From Bacteroides thetaiotaomicron VPI-5482 (GTDB lineage: Bacteria > Bacteroidota > Bacteroidia > Bacteroidales > Bacteroidaceae): 64,000 nt of DNA. A program made the translations under genes and the position numbers. Shown in pieces: positions 42,936-52,090 of this stretch. The notes under the pieces are model-generated. The model worked only from the letters and a program-made list of their open reading frames with translations, was not told where the DNA came from and made no database searches. How positions within the stretch are numbered: position 1 is the stretch's first letter; each line of letters starts with the position of its first letter. The stretch is from the NCBI RefSeq assembly GCF_000011065.1, contig NC_004663.1, forward strand, positions 2,046,001 to 2,110,000, in the 5' to 3' direction.

Positions 42936-43988
42936 ATGAAAAATATCTATGTGATTGCACTCGCAGCCATCCTATTTCAAGGCTGCGGGCAAAAAAAAGA
43001 GATGACGGTACCCGCCACCCGACCTGTTAAGACAACTATTGTCGAATCAAGGTCAGTAATCAGAAAAGACTTCTCCGGCATTGTAGAAGCAGTGGAGTAT
43101 GTCAAACTGGCATTCCGCGTCAGCGGACAGATCATCAGCCTGCCTGTTATCGAAGGAGAGAAAGTGAAAAAAGGGCAACTGATTGCAGCTATCGATCCCA
43201 GAGATATCGCATTGCAGTATGCTGCCACCAAGTCTGCCTACGAAACAGCTTCCGCACAAGTGGAACGCAACAAGCGCCTGCTCTCCCGGCAAGCGATCTC
43301 CGTGCAGGAGTATGAAATCAGCCTTTCCAATTATCAGAAAGCAAAATCGGAGTACGAACTGTCCAGCAACAACATGCGTGACACCAAACTGACGGCCCCT
43401 TTCGACGGTTCTATCGAGAAGCGGTTGGTGGAGAACTACCAGCGTGTCAATTCAGGAGAAGGGATCGTACAACTGGTCAACACACAGAACCTGCGTATCA
43501 AGTTCACCATACCGGATGCATATCTTTATCTCCTCCGTGCCAAAGATCCCCGTTTCCTTGTAGAGTTTGATACCTTCAAGGGCCATGTGTTCAAGGCGAG
43601 ACTGGAGGAATATCTGGACATATCCACCGAAGGAACGGGTATTCCGGTCAGCATCACTATCGACGACCCTTCATTCGACCGGGACTTATATGCCGTGAAG
43701 CCCGGCTTCACTTGCAGCATCCGTTTCACAGCCGATGTAGGCCCATTGGTGCAGGATAGCTGGACAATCATCCCGCTCAGTGCTGTTTTCGGCGAAAGTG
43801 ACGGAAACAACATGTATGTCTGGGTAGTAGAGGACAACAAAGTGCACAAACGCAAAATCGTCGTCAATGCCCCCACAGGAGAGGCGCAAGTACTCGTGTC
43901 CGAAGGACTGAAACCCGGAGAACAAATCGTCATAGCAGGAGTATACCAGTTGGTAGAAGGAGAAAGTATTAAATCAATAGACAAATGA
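42936..43988 (+). CDS. RND efflux periplasmic adaptor (membrane fusion lipoprotein)
   Basis: 350 residues. Lipoprotein signal MKNIYVIALAAILFQGC (Cys17), barrel-sandwich/lipoyl half around AFRVSGQIISLPVIEGEKVKK... with GQLIAAIDPRDIALQ, a coiled-coil hairpin at about 85-155, and beta-barrel and membrane-proximal parts. It bridges the inner-membrane pump and the outer-membrane channel. Its stop overlaps the pump ATG by four bases. First gene of a three-gene RND operon. Confidence 0.93.
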   Translation: MKNIYVIALAAILFQGCGQKKEMTVPATRPVKTTIVESRSVIRKDFSGIVEAVEYVKLAFRVSGQIISLPVIEGEKVKKGQLIAAIDPRDIALQYAATKSAYETASAQVERNKRLLSRQAISVQEYEISLSNYQKAKSEYELSSNNMRDTKLTAPFDGSIEKRLVENYQRVNSGEGIVQLVNTQNLRIKFTIPDAYLYLLRAKDPRFLVEFDTFKGHVFKARLEEYLDISTEGTGIPVSITIDDPSFDRDLYAVKPGFTCSIRFTADVGPLVQDSWTIIPLSAVFGESDGNNMYVWVVEDNKVHKRKIVVNAPTGEAQVLVSEGLKPGEQIVIAGVYQLVEGESIKSIDK

Positions 43989-46900
43989 ATTTAGCAAAAT
44001 ATTCACTGGATAACACGAAGATCATCTATTTCTTCCTTGCCGTACTGCTGATTGGAGGTATTACCTCCTTCGGAAAGCTGGGTAAGAAAGAAGATGCCCC
44101 CTTCGTTATCAAATCAGCGGTCATCATGACACGCTATCCGGGAGCCGAACCGGCAGAAGTAGAACGGCTGATCACAGAGCCTATCTCCCGTGAGATACAA
44201 AGTATGAGCGGCGTGTACAAGATAAAATCAGAGTCCATGTACGGGCTCTCCAAAATCACGTTCGAACTGCAACCTTCACTTTCCGCCAGTTCCATCCCTC
44301 AGAAATGGGACGAACTGCGACGCAAAGTGCTCAATATTCAACCGCAGCTGCCCAGCGGTGCTTCCACCCCGACCGTCTCCGATGATTTCGGCGACGTATT
44401 CGGCATTTATTATGGACTGACGGCAGATGACGGCTTCACCTATGAGGAAATGCGCAACTGGGCGGAACGGATCAAGACGCAGGTTGTCACAGCAGACGGC
44501 GTGATGAAAGTAGCGCTGTTTGGCGTACAGACGGAAGTAGTCAACATCTTCGTTTCTACCAACAAACTGGTGGGAATGGGGATCGATCCCAAACAGCTGG
44601 CCAACCTGCTGCAATCGCAGAACCAGATTATCAACACCGGAGAAATCCGTGCAGGCGTACAGCAGTTACGGGTGACAGCCAACGGAATGTATGCCAACAT
44701 AGACGATATCCGCAACCAGGTAATCACCACCAAAGCCGGACAGGTGAAACTGGGCGACATAGCCGTGATCGAGAAAGGTTATCTCGACCCTCCATCCAAC
44801 ATCATGCATGTGAACGGGAAACGGGCTATCGGCATCGGTGTTTCCACCGACCCGCAAAGAGATGTAGTGCAGACGGGTGAGAACGTAAAAGTAAAACTGA
44901 ACGAGCTCCTCCCCCTCATGCCTGTGGGACTGGAACTGCAAAGCCTCTACCTCGAAAACGAGATCGCCAACGAAGCCAACAACGGATTTATCATCAACCT
45001 GATCGAATCCATCCTGATCGTGATTGTCATTATCATGCTGGTGATGGGGCTCCGTGCCGGTCTGCTCATCGGCTCTTCGCTGATTTTCTCTATCGGAGGT
45101 ACACTGCTCATCATGTCTTTCTTCGGCGTCGGACTCAACAGAACGTCTCTGGCAGGATTTATCATCGCCATGGGTATGCTGGTGGACAACGCCATCGTAG
45201 TGACGGACAACGCCCAAATAGCCATTGCCCGAGGTGTAAACCGACGGAAAGCCCTGATAGACGGAGCAACCGGACCACAATGGGGCTTGCTCGGAGCAAC
45301 TTTCATTGCCATCTGCTCCTTCCTGCCGCTTTACCTTGCTCCCTCTGCTGTAGCGGAAATCGTAAAACCGCTGTTTGTGGTACTTGCCATTTCACTAGGA
45401 CTGAGCTGGGTACTTGCCCTGACGCAGACTACCGTATTCGGAAATTTCATTCTGAAAGCCAAAACAGGCGACAGCACGAAAGATCCATACGACAAGCCGT
45501 TCTATCATAAGTTCGCTTCCGTTCTCGGAGTATTGATCCGCAAGAAAGCAGTGACACTGGTATCCATGGTGATCCTCTTCATCATCTCGCTCATTATTAT
45601 GGGAACGATGCCGCAGAACTTCTTCCCGTCGCTCGATAAGCCTTATTTCCGGGCGGATGTATTCTATCCGGACGGATACAGCATCAATGACGTAGTGAAA
45701 GAGATGAAATCGGTAGAAGAGCACCTGGCGAAGCAGCCGGAAGTAAAAAAGGTATCCATCACATTCGGCAGCACCCCGCTAAGGTATTACCTTGCCTCCA
45801 CTTCCGTAGGTCCGAAACCGAATTTTGCCAATGTACTCGTCGAACTGACAGACAGTAAATATACGAAAGAATACGAAGAAGATTTTGACGGATATATGAA
45901 AGCCAATTATCCGAGTGCAATCACACGGACCAGCTTGTTCAAACTGTCCCCCGCAGTGGATGCGGCTATCGAAATCGGCTTTATCGGTCCGAATGTGGAT
46001 ACGCTTGTATCACTTACCAATCAGGCAATAGCCATTATGCACCAGAATCCGGATTTAATTAATATCCGCAATTCGTGGGGAAACAAGATACCCGTCTGGA
46101 AACCGGTTTACAGCCCGGAACGGGCACAACCGCTGGGTGTATCCCGACAGGGAATGGCACAGAGCATTCAGATCGGTACCACAGGAATGACTTTGGGAGA
46201 ATACCGGCAGGGAGATCAGGTACTTCCTATCCTATTGAAAAATAACCAGCTGGATTCATTCCGGATCAATGATCTGCGCACACTGCCCGTATTCGGGACA
46301 GGCAACGAGACGACCAGCCTGGAACAGGTAGTATCTGAATTTGACTTCCAGTACCGGTTCTCGAACGTGAAAGACTATAACCGGCAGATGGTGATGATGG
46401 CACAATGCGACCCGCGTCGCGGAACCAATGCGATTTCCGCTTTCAACCAGGTATGGTCGCAAGTACAGCAAGAGATAAAAATACCGGAAGGATATACCAT
46501 GAAGTATTTCGGCGAACAGGAAAGTCAGGTGGAATCGAATGAAGCGCTGGCCAAAAACTTACCGCTGACATTCTTCCTGATGTTTGTGACGCTGCTCTTC
46601 TTGTTCAAGACGTATCGCAAGCCGACCGTCATCCTGTTAATGCTGCCGCTGATCTTCATCGGTATCGTGTTGGGACTGCTCGTACTCGGCAAGTCGTTCG
46701 ACTTCTTCTCCATATTGGGTCTGCTAGGTCTGATTGGTATGAACATCAAGAACGCTATCGTACTGGTAGACCAAATCGATTTGGAAACAGCAGCAGGCAA
46801 AAAACCGCTGGACGCAGTCATCAGTGCCACAACCAGTCGCATCATTCCGGTAGCGATGGCCTCCGGAACAACGATTCTGGGTATGTTGCCGCTACTGTTC

Positions 46901-47023
46901 GACGCCATGTTCGGCGGAATGGCCGCCACCATCATGGGCGGACTGTTAGTAGCCTCGGCATTGACACTATTCGTCCTTCCTGTAGCCTATTGCGCCATCC
47001 ACCGGATCAAAGGAGAGCAATAA
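43985..47023 (+). CDS. RND-family efflux pump, inner-membrane component
   Basis: 1012 residues with two sets of six helices and two large periplasmic loops. RND signatures: YPGAEPAEVERLITEPISRE, GMLVDNAIVVTDNAQIA in the first half, and GMNIKNAIVLVDQIDLE and AMASGTTILGMLPLLFDAMF in the second. Close in pattern to the AcrB/HAE1-like and MexF-like group with heavy periplasmic domains; substrates unknown (drugs, bile salts or lipids are possible). Four-base overlap with the adaptor; 42 bases before the TolC-like gene. Confidence 0.95.
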   Translation: MNLAKYSLDNTKIIYFFLAVLLIGGITSFGKLGKKEDAPFVIKSAVIMTRYPGAEPAEVERLITEPISREIQSMSGVYKIKSESMYGLSKITFELQPSLSASSIPQKWDELRRKVLNIQPQLPSGASTPTVSDDFGDVFGIYYGLTADDGFTYEEMRNWAERIKTQVVTADGVMKVALFGVQTEVVNIFVSTNKLVGMGIDPKQLANLLQSQNQIINTGEIRAGVQQLRVTANGMYANIDDIRNQVITTKAGQVKLGDIAVIEKGYLDPPSNIMHVNGKRAIGIGVSTDPQRDVVQTGENVKVKLNELLPLMPVGLELQSLYLENEIANEANNGFIINLIESILIVIVIIMLVMGLRAGLLIGSSLIFSIGGTLLIMSFFGVGLNRTSLAGFIIAMGMLVDNAIVVTDNAQIAIARGVNRRKALIDGATGPQWGLLGATFIAICSFLPLYLAPSAVAEIVKPLFVVLAISLGLSWVLALTQTTVFGNFILKAKTGDSTKDPYDKPFYHKFASVLGVLIRKKAVTLVSMVILFIISLIIMGTMPQNFFPSLDKPYFRADVFYPDGYSINDVVKEMKSVEEHLAKQPEVKKVSITFGSTPLRYYLASTSVGPKPNFANVLVELTDSKYTKEYEEDFDGYMKANYPSAITRTSLFKLSPAVDAAIEIGFIGPNVDTLVSLTNQAIAIMHQNPDLINIRNSWGNKIPVWKPVYSPERAQPLGVSRQGMAQSIQIGTTGMTLGEYRQGDQVLPILLKNNQLDSFRINDLRTLPVFGTGNETTSLEQVVSEFDFQYRFSNVKDYNRQMVMMAQCDPRRGTNAISAFNQVWSQVQQEIKIPEGYTMKYFGEQESQVESNEALAKNLPLTFFLMFVTLLFLFKTYRKPTVILLMLPLIFIGIVLGLLVLGKSFDFFSILGLLGLIGMNIKNAIVLVDQIDLETAAGKKPLDAVISATTSRIIPVAMASGTTILGMLPLLFDAMFGGMAATIMGGLLVASALTLFVLPVAYCAIHRIKGEQ

Positions 47024-47024
47024 T

Positions 47025-47065
47025 TATCCATTATCAACTATCCATTATCCATTAAAAGATTATCC
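47025..47065 (+). repeat. Short tandem repeats of TTATCCA / ATTATCAA type
   Basis: The gap between the pump and channel genes is built from near copies of TTATCCAT and ATTATCAACT. Similar microrepeats built from TCAATTGTCAATTATCA occur at 54.77-54.81 kb before another ATG. They seem to be spacer DNA. Confidence 0.6.
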
Positions 47066-48346
47066 ATGAAAGAAATGAAAACCCAACTCATACTATTTTC
47101 ACTGTTGCTCCTTGGCTCCACAGCCTGGGCGCAACAGCCCTGCCTGAGTCAGGACGCCTACCGCGAAAAAGTGGAGGCTTACAGCCAGATATTGAAACAA
47201 CAAAAACTAAAGACATTGGCCAGTTCGGAGGCGCGAAAGATAGCCCATACAGGTTTCCTGCCGAAAATCGACGTAAATGCAGACGGTACCCTGAACATGA
47301 GCGACCTTAGCGCATGGAACGAACCGGTGGGCGAATACCGCAACCATACCTACCAGGGAGTATTTGTCGTATCACAGCCACTCTACACAGGCGGTGCGCT
47401 CAATGCCCAACATCAGATAGCGAAGGCAGACGAAAAGCTGAACCAGCTGAACGAGGAACTCACGTTAGACCAGATTCACTATCAAAGTGATGCTGTCTAC
47501 TGGAATGCCTCCGCTTCAAAAGCCATGCTACAAGCAGCCGACAAATACCAGAGCATTGTCAAACAGCAATATGACATTATTCAGGACCGTTTCGATGACG
47601 GAATGATCAGCCGTACAGATCTTCTGATGATTTCCACCCGGCTGAAAGAAGCGGAACTGCAGTATATCAAAGCCCGCCAGAATTATACATTAGCGCTGCA
47701 ACAGCTGAATATTCTGATGGGAGAAGCACCGAATACTCCTGTAGACAGCCTGTACAACATCGGAATGATCTCCGCTCCTGTCCGGATACTGCCTCTGGAA
47801 GATGTTTTGCAACGACGTGCCGATTATGCCAGTACGGAAGTAAACATCATGAAGAGCCAGGCACAACGTAAAGCGGCTCTCAGCCAGTTCAATCCCCAAT
47901 TAAACATGTATTTCAGCGGTGGCTGGGCAACGGCCACACCCAACTTGGGATACGACGTATCTTTTAATCCCATCGTAGGAGTCAATCTGAATATTCCCAT
48001 TTTCCGCTGGGGAGCCCGTTTCAAGACGAACCGACAGCAGAAGGCATATATCGGAATACAAAAGTTGCAACAGAGTTATATGACGGACAATATCAACGAA
48101 GAACTGTCGGCAGCTCTCACCAAACTGACGGAAACAGAATCTCAGGTGAAAACAGCGAAAGAAAACATGAGTCTGGCAAATGAGAATCTGGATCTGGCCA
48201 CTTTCTCCTACAATGAAGGAAAAGCGAGCATGGTAGATGTACTTTCCGCCCAGTTGTCATGGACGCAAGCACACACCAATCTGATCAATGCTTATCTGGC
48301 AGAGAAGATGGCTGTGGCTGAATACAAGAAGGTGACCAGCGAATAG
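47066..48346 (+). CDS. TolC-family outer-membrane efflux channel
   Basis: 426 residues with a signal peptide ending AWAQ (start KEMKTQLILFSLLLLGSTA) and long alpha-hairpin/coiled-coil segments duplicated in the two halves, typical of TolC/OprM. TAHTGFLP-like and ISRTDLLMISTRLKEAELQYI and the C-terminal ATFSYNEGKASMVDVLSAQL are family patterns. It completes a tripartite RND exporter with the two upstream genes. Confidence 0.92.
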   Translation: MKEMKTQLILFSLLLLGSTAWAQQPCLSQDAYREKVEAYSQILKQQKLKTLASSEARKIAHTGFLPKIDVNADGTLNMSDLSAWNEPVGEYRNHTYQGVFVVSQPLYTGGALNAQHQIAKADEKLNQLNEELTLDQIHYQSDAVYWNASASKAMLQAADKYQSIVKQQYDIIQDRFDDGMISRTDLLMISTRLKEAELQYIKARQNYTLALQQLNILMGEAPNTPVDSLYNIGMISAPVRILPLEDVLQRRADYASTEVNIMKSQAQRKAALSQFNPQLNMYFSGGWATATPNLGYDVSFNPIVGVNLNIPIFRWGARFKTNRQQKAYIGIQKLQQSYMTDNINEELSAALTKLTETESQVKTAKENMSLANENLDLATFSYNEGKASMVDVLSAQLSWTQAHTNLINAYLAEKMAVAEYKKVTSE

Positions 48347-48357
48347 ATAAAAACAAA

Positions 48358-48440
48358 ATTAGGCACGGATGACACGGATTTCACGGTTTTAAGAGTTGAG
48401 TAACTAAAAACCGTGTTTATCCGCGTAATCCGTGCCTAAT
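48358..48440. repeat. Long imperfect inverted repeat, probable bidirectional terminator
   Basis: ATTAGGCACGGAT (48358-48370) pairs with ATCCGTGCCTAAT (48428-48440), and the CACGGAT..CACGGTTTT part continues to pair with AAAACCGTG..ATCC inside. It sits between the convergent TolC-like and OadB-like genes. I recall this palindrome type as a repeated extragenic element in Bacteroides genomes; copy number was not checked. Confidence 0.8.
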
Positions 48441-48461
48441 TTTTATTGGTTGTTCTTTTTA

Positions 48462-49697
48462 TTATGCAAGGAAGGAGATCAGTACACCCGCAGCTACTGC
48501 CGAGCCGATTACCCCTGAGATGTTACTTGCCATACAATACTGCAATACATGATTCTTCGGATCGTATTTCAACGCAATCTCATTCGCCACACGGCTTGCC
48601 ATCGGAACAGCGCTCAGTCCGGTCGCTCCGATCAGCGGATTAATCTTCTTCTTGGAGAATAGATTCACTAACTTCACAAAGAAGATACCACCGGTAATAG
48701 AAAGAGCAAATGCAAGGAAACCACCGATGACAATACCGATTGTCGTCCAGTTCAAGAAGGCTTCAGCCGTCATGGTTGCACCTACCGAAAGTCCGAGGAA
48801 GATAGTAGCAGCATTCATGATACTGTTGGAAGCAGCGTCGAACAGACGGAAAGTATTGCTTCCGATTTCTTTCACCAGATTACCGAACATCAGCATACCG
48901 ATCAAAGGTACTGCACTTGGGACGAAGAGAGCTACAATCGTAGTCACTACAATCGGGAAAATAATCTTCAGTACACGCAGATTCTTGATTTCCGTCTTCG
49001 AAGGATATTTCTTTTCCTGTTCCTTCATGTTGATGCTCAGTTCTTTCTTAGTACAGAACAGCTTCACTACCAACGGAATGATCACAGGCACCAGTGCCAT
49101 ATAAGAATAAGCGGCAATAGCGATCGGACCCAGCAAATGCGGAGCCAGCTTGATCGTTGTAAAGATGGCTGTCGGTCCGTCCGCACCACCGATAATACCC
49201 AGTGAAGCAGCTTCTTGCGGAGTGAATCCCATCAGGATGGCTACCAGCAGAACAGTAAAGATACCTAACTGTGCAGCAGCTCCAAAGATGGAAAGATGCA
49301 GATTACGCAACATCGGTCCGAAGTCCGTCAACGCACCGACCCCCATAAAGATGATCGGAGGCAGGAAACCGGTCTTGATCAGCATATAATAGATGAAGTT
49401 CATAATTCCCAGTTCATGCGCAATGTCATGCAAAGGCATTTCCCAGATATTCTTCATCACACCGTTTATCATCACCATACCATTCTCGTCTGCCTGTATC
49501 ACTCCCATATCTCCTCCGGGGAAGTTGGCAAGCAACACACCGAAAGCAATCGGAACAAGCAGCAGCGGTTCGTACTGTTTCTTAATCCCCAGATAAAGCA
49601 GGACGAACGCGATGGCATACATTATCAGAAACTGCGGTTCGGCAATGATATTGCTGAACGCAGTCATGTCATATAAGTTCTCAAATATCTCGTTCAT
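48462..49697 (-). CDS. oadB: Sodium-translocating decarboxylase beta subunit (OadB-like)
   Basis: 411 residues, about ten membrane helices, with GGADGPTAIFTTIKLAPHLL and LGLSVGATMTAEAF signatures and C-terminal NHVLQYCMASNISGVIGSAV. Paralogue of the subunit at 37.9-39.0 kb. Its ATG overlaps the oadA stop by one base (TAATG), so they are coupled. Together with oadG and oadA it forms an oxaloacetate decarboxylase-type sodium pump. Confidence 0.94.
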   Translation of the reverse strand: MNEIFENLYDMTAFSNIIAEPQFLIMYAIAFVLLYLGIKKQYEPLLLVPIAFGVLLANFPGGDMGVIQADENGMVMINGVMKNIWEMPLHDIAHELGIMNFIYYMLIKTGFLPPIIFMGVGALTDFGPMLRNLHLSIFGAAAQLGIFTVLLVAILMGFTPQEAASLGIIGGADGPTAIFTTIKLAPHLLGPIAIAAYSYMALVPVIIPLVVKLFCTKKELSINMKEQEKKYPSKTEIKNLRVLKIIFPIVVTTIVALFVPSAVPLIGMLMFGNLVKEIGSNTFRLFDAASNSIMNAATIFLGLSVGATMTAEAFLNWTTIGIVIGGFLAFALSITGGIFFVKLVNLFSKKKINPLIGATGLSAVPMASRVANEIALKYDPKNHVLQYCMASNISGVIGSAVAAGVLISFLA

Positions 49698-51526
49698 TAT
49701 CCTATCTTCATTAATACATCATCTTCTGAAACAGTGTCTCCCGGATTAGCGCAGATAGCAGTTATCGTACCGCTAAATTCGGCACGGATAGCGTTGTAAG
49801 TCTTCATTGCTTCCACATAACAAAGCACATCGCCCTCTTTCACCGCATCGCCAACTTTCAAGGCAGATTCCTGCGCATTCTTCACCAGGAAGAATTTACC
49901 TTCCAGCGGAGAAAGAACATCTTTGCCCTCTCCTGCCGGAGCTGCAGCTACAGGTGCAGCAGGCAGTTCGGCATCTCCGTATGCTACCGTCACACGATAA
50001 GCCTGTCCGTCCACCTGTACAGTCAGTGTTTTTGGTTTTGCATCTTCTTCCGGCGATTTATCTTTCTCGGCACGACGTTTTGCCACGTCTGCCAGGAAGT
50101 CTTCCTTCGCTTTTCCACTCTTGTAAGCCTCATACTGAGCCGGATGCATGGCATATTCGAAGAGTTCTTCGTCGTCCTCTCCCACTTCCCATTTGTTTTC
50201 CTTCATCAGCTTGCGATACTTGTCGAGTGAGTCAGGGTAATTGTCCTGCGGATTACCTTCGAAGAATTTACGTCCTTCACGTTCGGCTTTCTCGATGATT
50301 TCGGGAGCCAGTGTACCCGGCAGGCGTCCTGCTTTACCCAGCAGCATATCCCAGATATCGTCGGCAATCATTCCCCAGCGTTCCTTGCCTTTTTCCATTG
50401 CCATCACATTCATCATGGCAAGGTTCTTCACGTACTGGCTGAACGGAGTTACCAATGGAGGATAACCGACGCGGGGCCATACATACGCCACTTCGTTGAA
50501 TAGCTTGATCAGCAGCTGATCCTGTGTCATAAACGGCAGGTTATGTTTGGCTTTATACTTGTTGATAGATTCCAGATTCGATTCGAGGTCAGCCATCAGA
50601 CTACCCATCATACCGCCAGGAAGTCCCGGACCGATCAGCAGCGAGTTCATCAGACGGTTCTTCGGACTGATATACAAGCCGAGGAAGTCATCCATAAATT
50701 CTTGAATCAGCGCACGCACTTTCATGTAGGCTTCCATATTGATTTCCGGTACCTGATATCCGGCATCTTTCAGCATAGCCTGTACACTGAGAAGATCGGC
50801 GTGTCCCGTACCCCATGAAAGCGGTTCCATACCTACGTCAATGTAGTCGCAACCGGCTTCGCATACTTCGAGGATGCTTGCCATGTTGAAACCGGGACCG
50901 GCATGACTATGATACTGAATAGGAATTTCAGGATGTGCCGCTTTGATATTGGCCACGATCTTGCCCAATGAAACGGGGCGACCGATACCTGCCATGTCTT
51001 TGATGCAAATCTCGTCCGCCCCCAGCTTGATAAGTTCTAACGCCATATTGGTGTAGTACTCTACCGTGTGGATCGGCGAATGGGTGATGCAGAGTGAACA
51101 CTGTGAGATCATGCCTGCCTCTTTGGCATACGTGATGGAAGGAGCGATATTGCGTACGTCGTTCAATCCGCAGAATGTACGGGTGATATCTGTGCCTTGT
51201 GCTTTCTTAACTTTGTAGAACAACTTGCGGACGTCTGCCGGAACGGGGCTCATACGGAGTCCGTTCAATGCACGGTCGAGCATGTGTGTCTGTATGCCGG
51301 CTTCGTGGAACGGCTTCGTCCATTCGCGCACGGCTCTATTCGGGTTTTCACCAAACAATAAATTCACTTGTTCAAAACCTCCGCCATTTGTTTCTACACG
51401 GGCGAAACAGCCCATTTCAATGATGGCAGGAGCTACCTTTACGAGTTGGTCTACACGAGGTACATATTTTCCGGCAGATTGCCACATATCTCGGAAAACC
51501 AGACTAAACTTAACTTCTCTTTTCAT
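49697..51526 (-). CDS. oadA: Oxaloacetate decarboxylase alpha subunit
   Basis: 609 residues: a carboxyltransferase TIM barrel (residues about 1-300) with LVKVAPAIIEMGCFARVETN and CIKDMAGIGRPVSLGKIV, a PYC_OADA conserved domain (about 300-470), linker rich in alanine and proline, and a biotinyl domain with EAMKTYNAI (Lys575). In Gram-negative fermenters this enzyme decarboxylates oxaloacetate to pyruvate and loads biotin. Pyruvate carboxylase subunit B has the same architecture, but the neighbours oadG and oadB favour the sodium-pumping decarboxylase. Confidence 0.94.
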   Translation of the reverse strand: MKREVKFSLVFRDMWQSAGKYVPRVDQLVKVAPAIIEMGCFARVETNGGGFEQVNLLFGENPNRAVREWTKPFHEAGIQTHMLDRALNGLRMSPVPADVRKLFYKVKKAQGTDITRTFCGLNDVRNIAPSITYAKEAGMISQCSLCITHSPIHTVEYYTNMALELIKLGADEICIKDMAGIGRPVSLGKIVANIKAAHPEIPIQYHSHAGPGFNMASILEVCEAGCDYIDVGMEPLSWGTGHADLLSVQAMLKDAGYQVPEINMEAYMKVRALIQEFMDDFLGLYISPKNRLMNSLLIGPGLPGGMMGSLMADLESNLESINKYKAKHNLPFMTQDQLLIKLFNEVAYVWPRVGYPPLVTPFSQYVKNLAMMNVMAMEKGKERWGMIADDIWDMLLGKAGRLPGTLAPEIIEKAEREGRKFFEGNPQDNYPDSLDKYRKLMKENKWEVGEDDEELFEYAMHPAQYEAYKSGKAKEDFLADVAKRRAEKDKSPEEDAKPKTLTVQVDGQAYRVTVAYGDAELPAAPVAAAPAGEGKDVLSPLEGKFFLVKNAQESALKVGDAVKEGDVLCYVEAMKTYNAIRAEFSGTITAICANPGDTVSEDDVLMKIG

Positions 51527-51554
51527 GTTTTTCTATGATATACTTTTGATAGGT

Positions 51555-51815
51555 TTATAACTTTTCTACTTTTGTAATCTTTCCTTTTCCTAATGTCACC
51601 ACATTCACAGCTGCTGTGATAGCCGCCATTATATTACCCGGAATAGGCGCAGGACCTTGTGGCGCTTCCTTCTTCGCAGGAACCACTTCTTCGGGAGCAT
51701 ACTTGTTGACAAGAGTAATCAGTAACTTACCTAAATAAATCACAATCAGCAGAATAACAAATACGGTAGCCATGCCGACCACCATCAGCAGGATCGCTGT
51801 TTCGATATTTTCCAT
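51555..51815 (-). CDS. oadG: Oxaloacetate decarboxylase gamma subunit
   Basis: 86 residues from ATG 51815 (MENIETAILLMVVG); twelve further residues upstream are less likely. One transmembrane helix (AILLMVVGMATVFVILLIVI), then a cytoplasmic proline/lysine-rich part (YAPEEVVPAKKEAPQGP). Assembles and anchors the OadA/OadB complex. First gene of the oadG-oadA-oadB operon, 28 bases before oadA. In contrast to the 36.5-kb homologue it lacks any exported domain. Confidence 0.9.
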   Translation of the reverse strand: MENIETAILLMVVGMATVFVILLIVIYLGKLLITLVNKYAPEEVVPAKKEAPQGPAPIPGNIMAAITAAVNVVTLGKGKITKVEKL

Positions 51816-51980
51816 ATAATAAACTATTAGTAATTCAAGTCGTTTGTCCAAAAAGCGTCCGAAAATACCAAATATTTGTGATAAAATTAATTAAGAGAGG
51901 AATAAAAAAGTATAAATCGTAAGGTTACAATAAGAAAAAACACATTATTCTTTGCATGTCTATTAAAAAGACAAAGGAAA

Positions 51981-52007
51981 AGCCCCTTGAGGGGCTCTTT
52001 TTATTTT
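51981..52007 (+). terminator. Strong hairpin with plus-strand T-run, no plus-strand gene before it
   Basis: AGCCCC TTGA GGGGCT (51981-51996) then CTTTTTATTTT. The neighbouring genes are both on the minus strand, where the run after the hairpin is TTTTCCTTT. It may terminate leftward transcription from the 52-54 kb genes, or an unrecognised short plus-strand RNA. Confidence 0.65.
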
Positions 52008-52090
52008 AGGGAGTTATTAAAATGTTATTAATCTGATAATTAAAGAAAATGGCCTTCGTCCTTACACTTTTTATATTCACTTATCAATCT

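Noticed and set aside
43526..45312. Long minus-strand ORFs under the RND operon
   Set aside because: They are antisense shadows of strongly supported efflux genes and show no domain signature.
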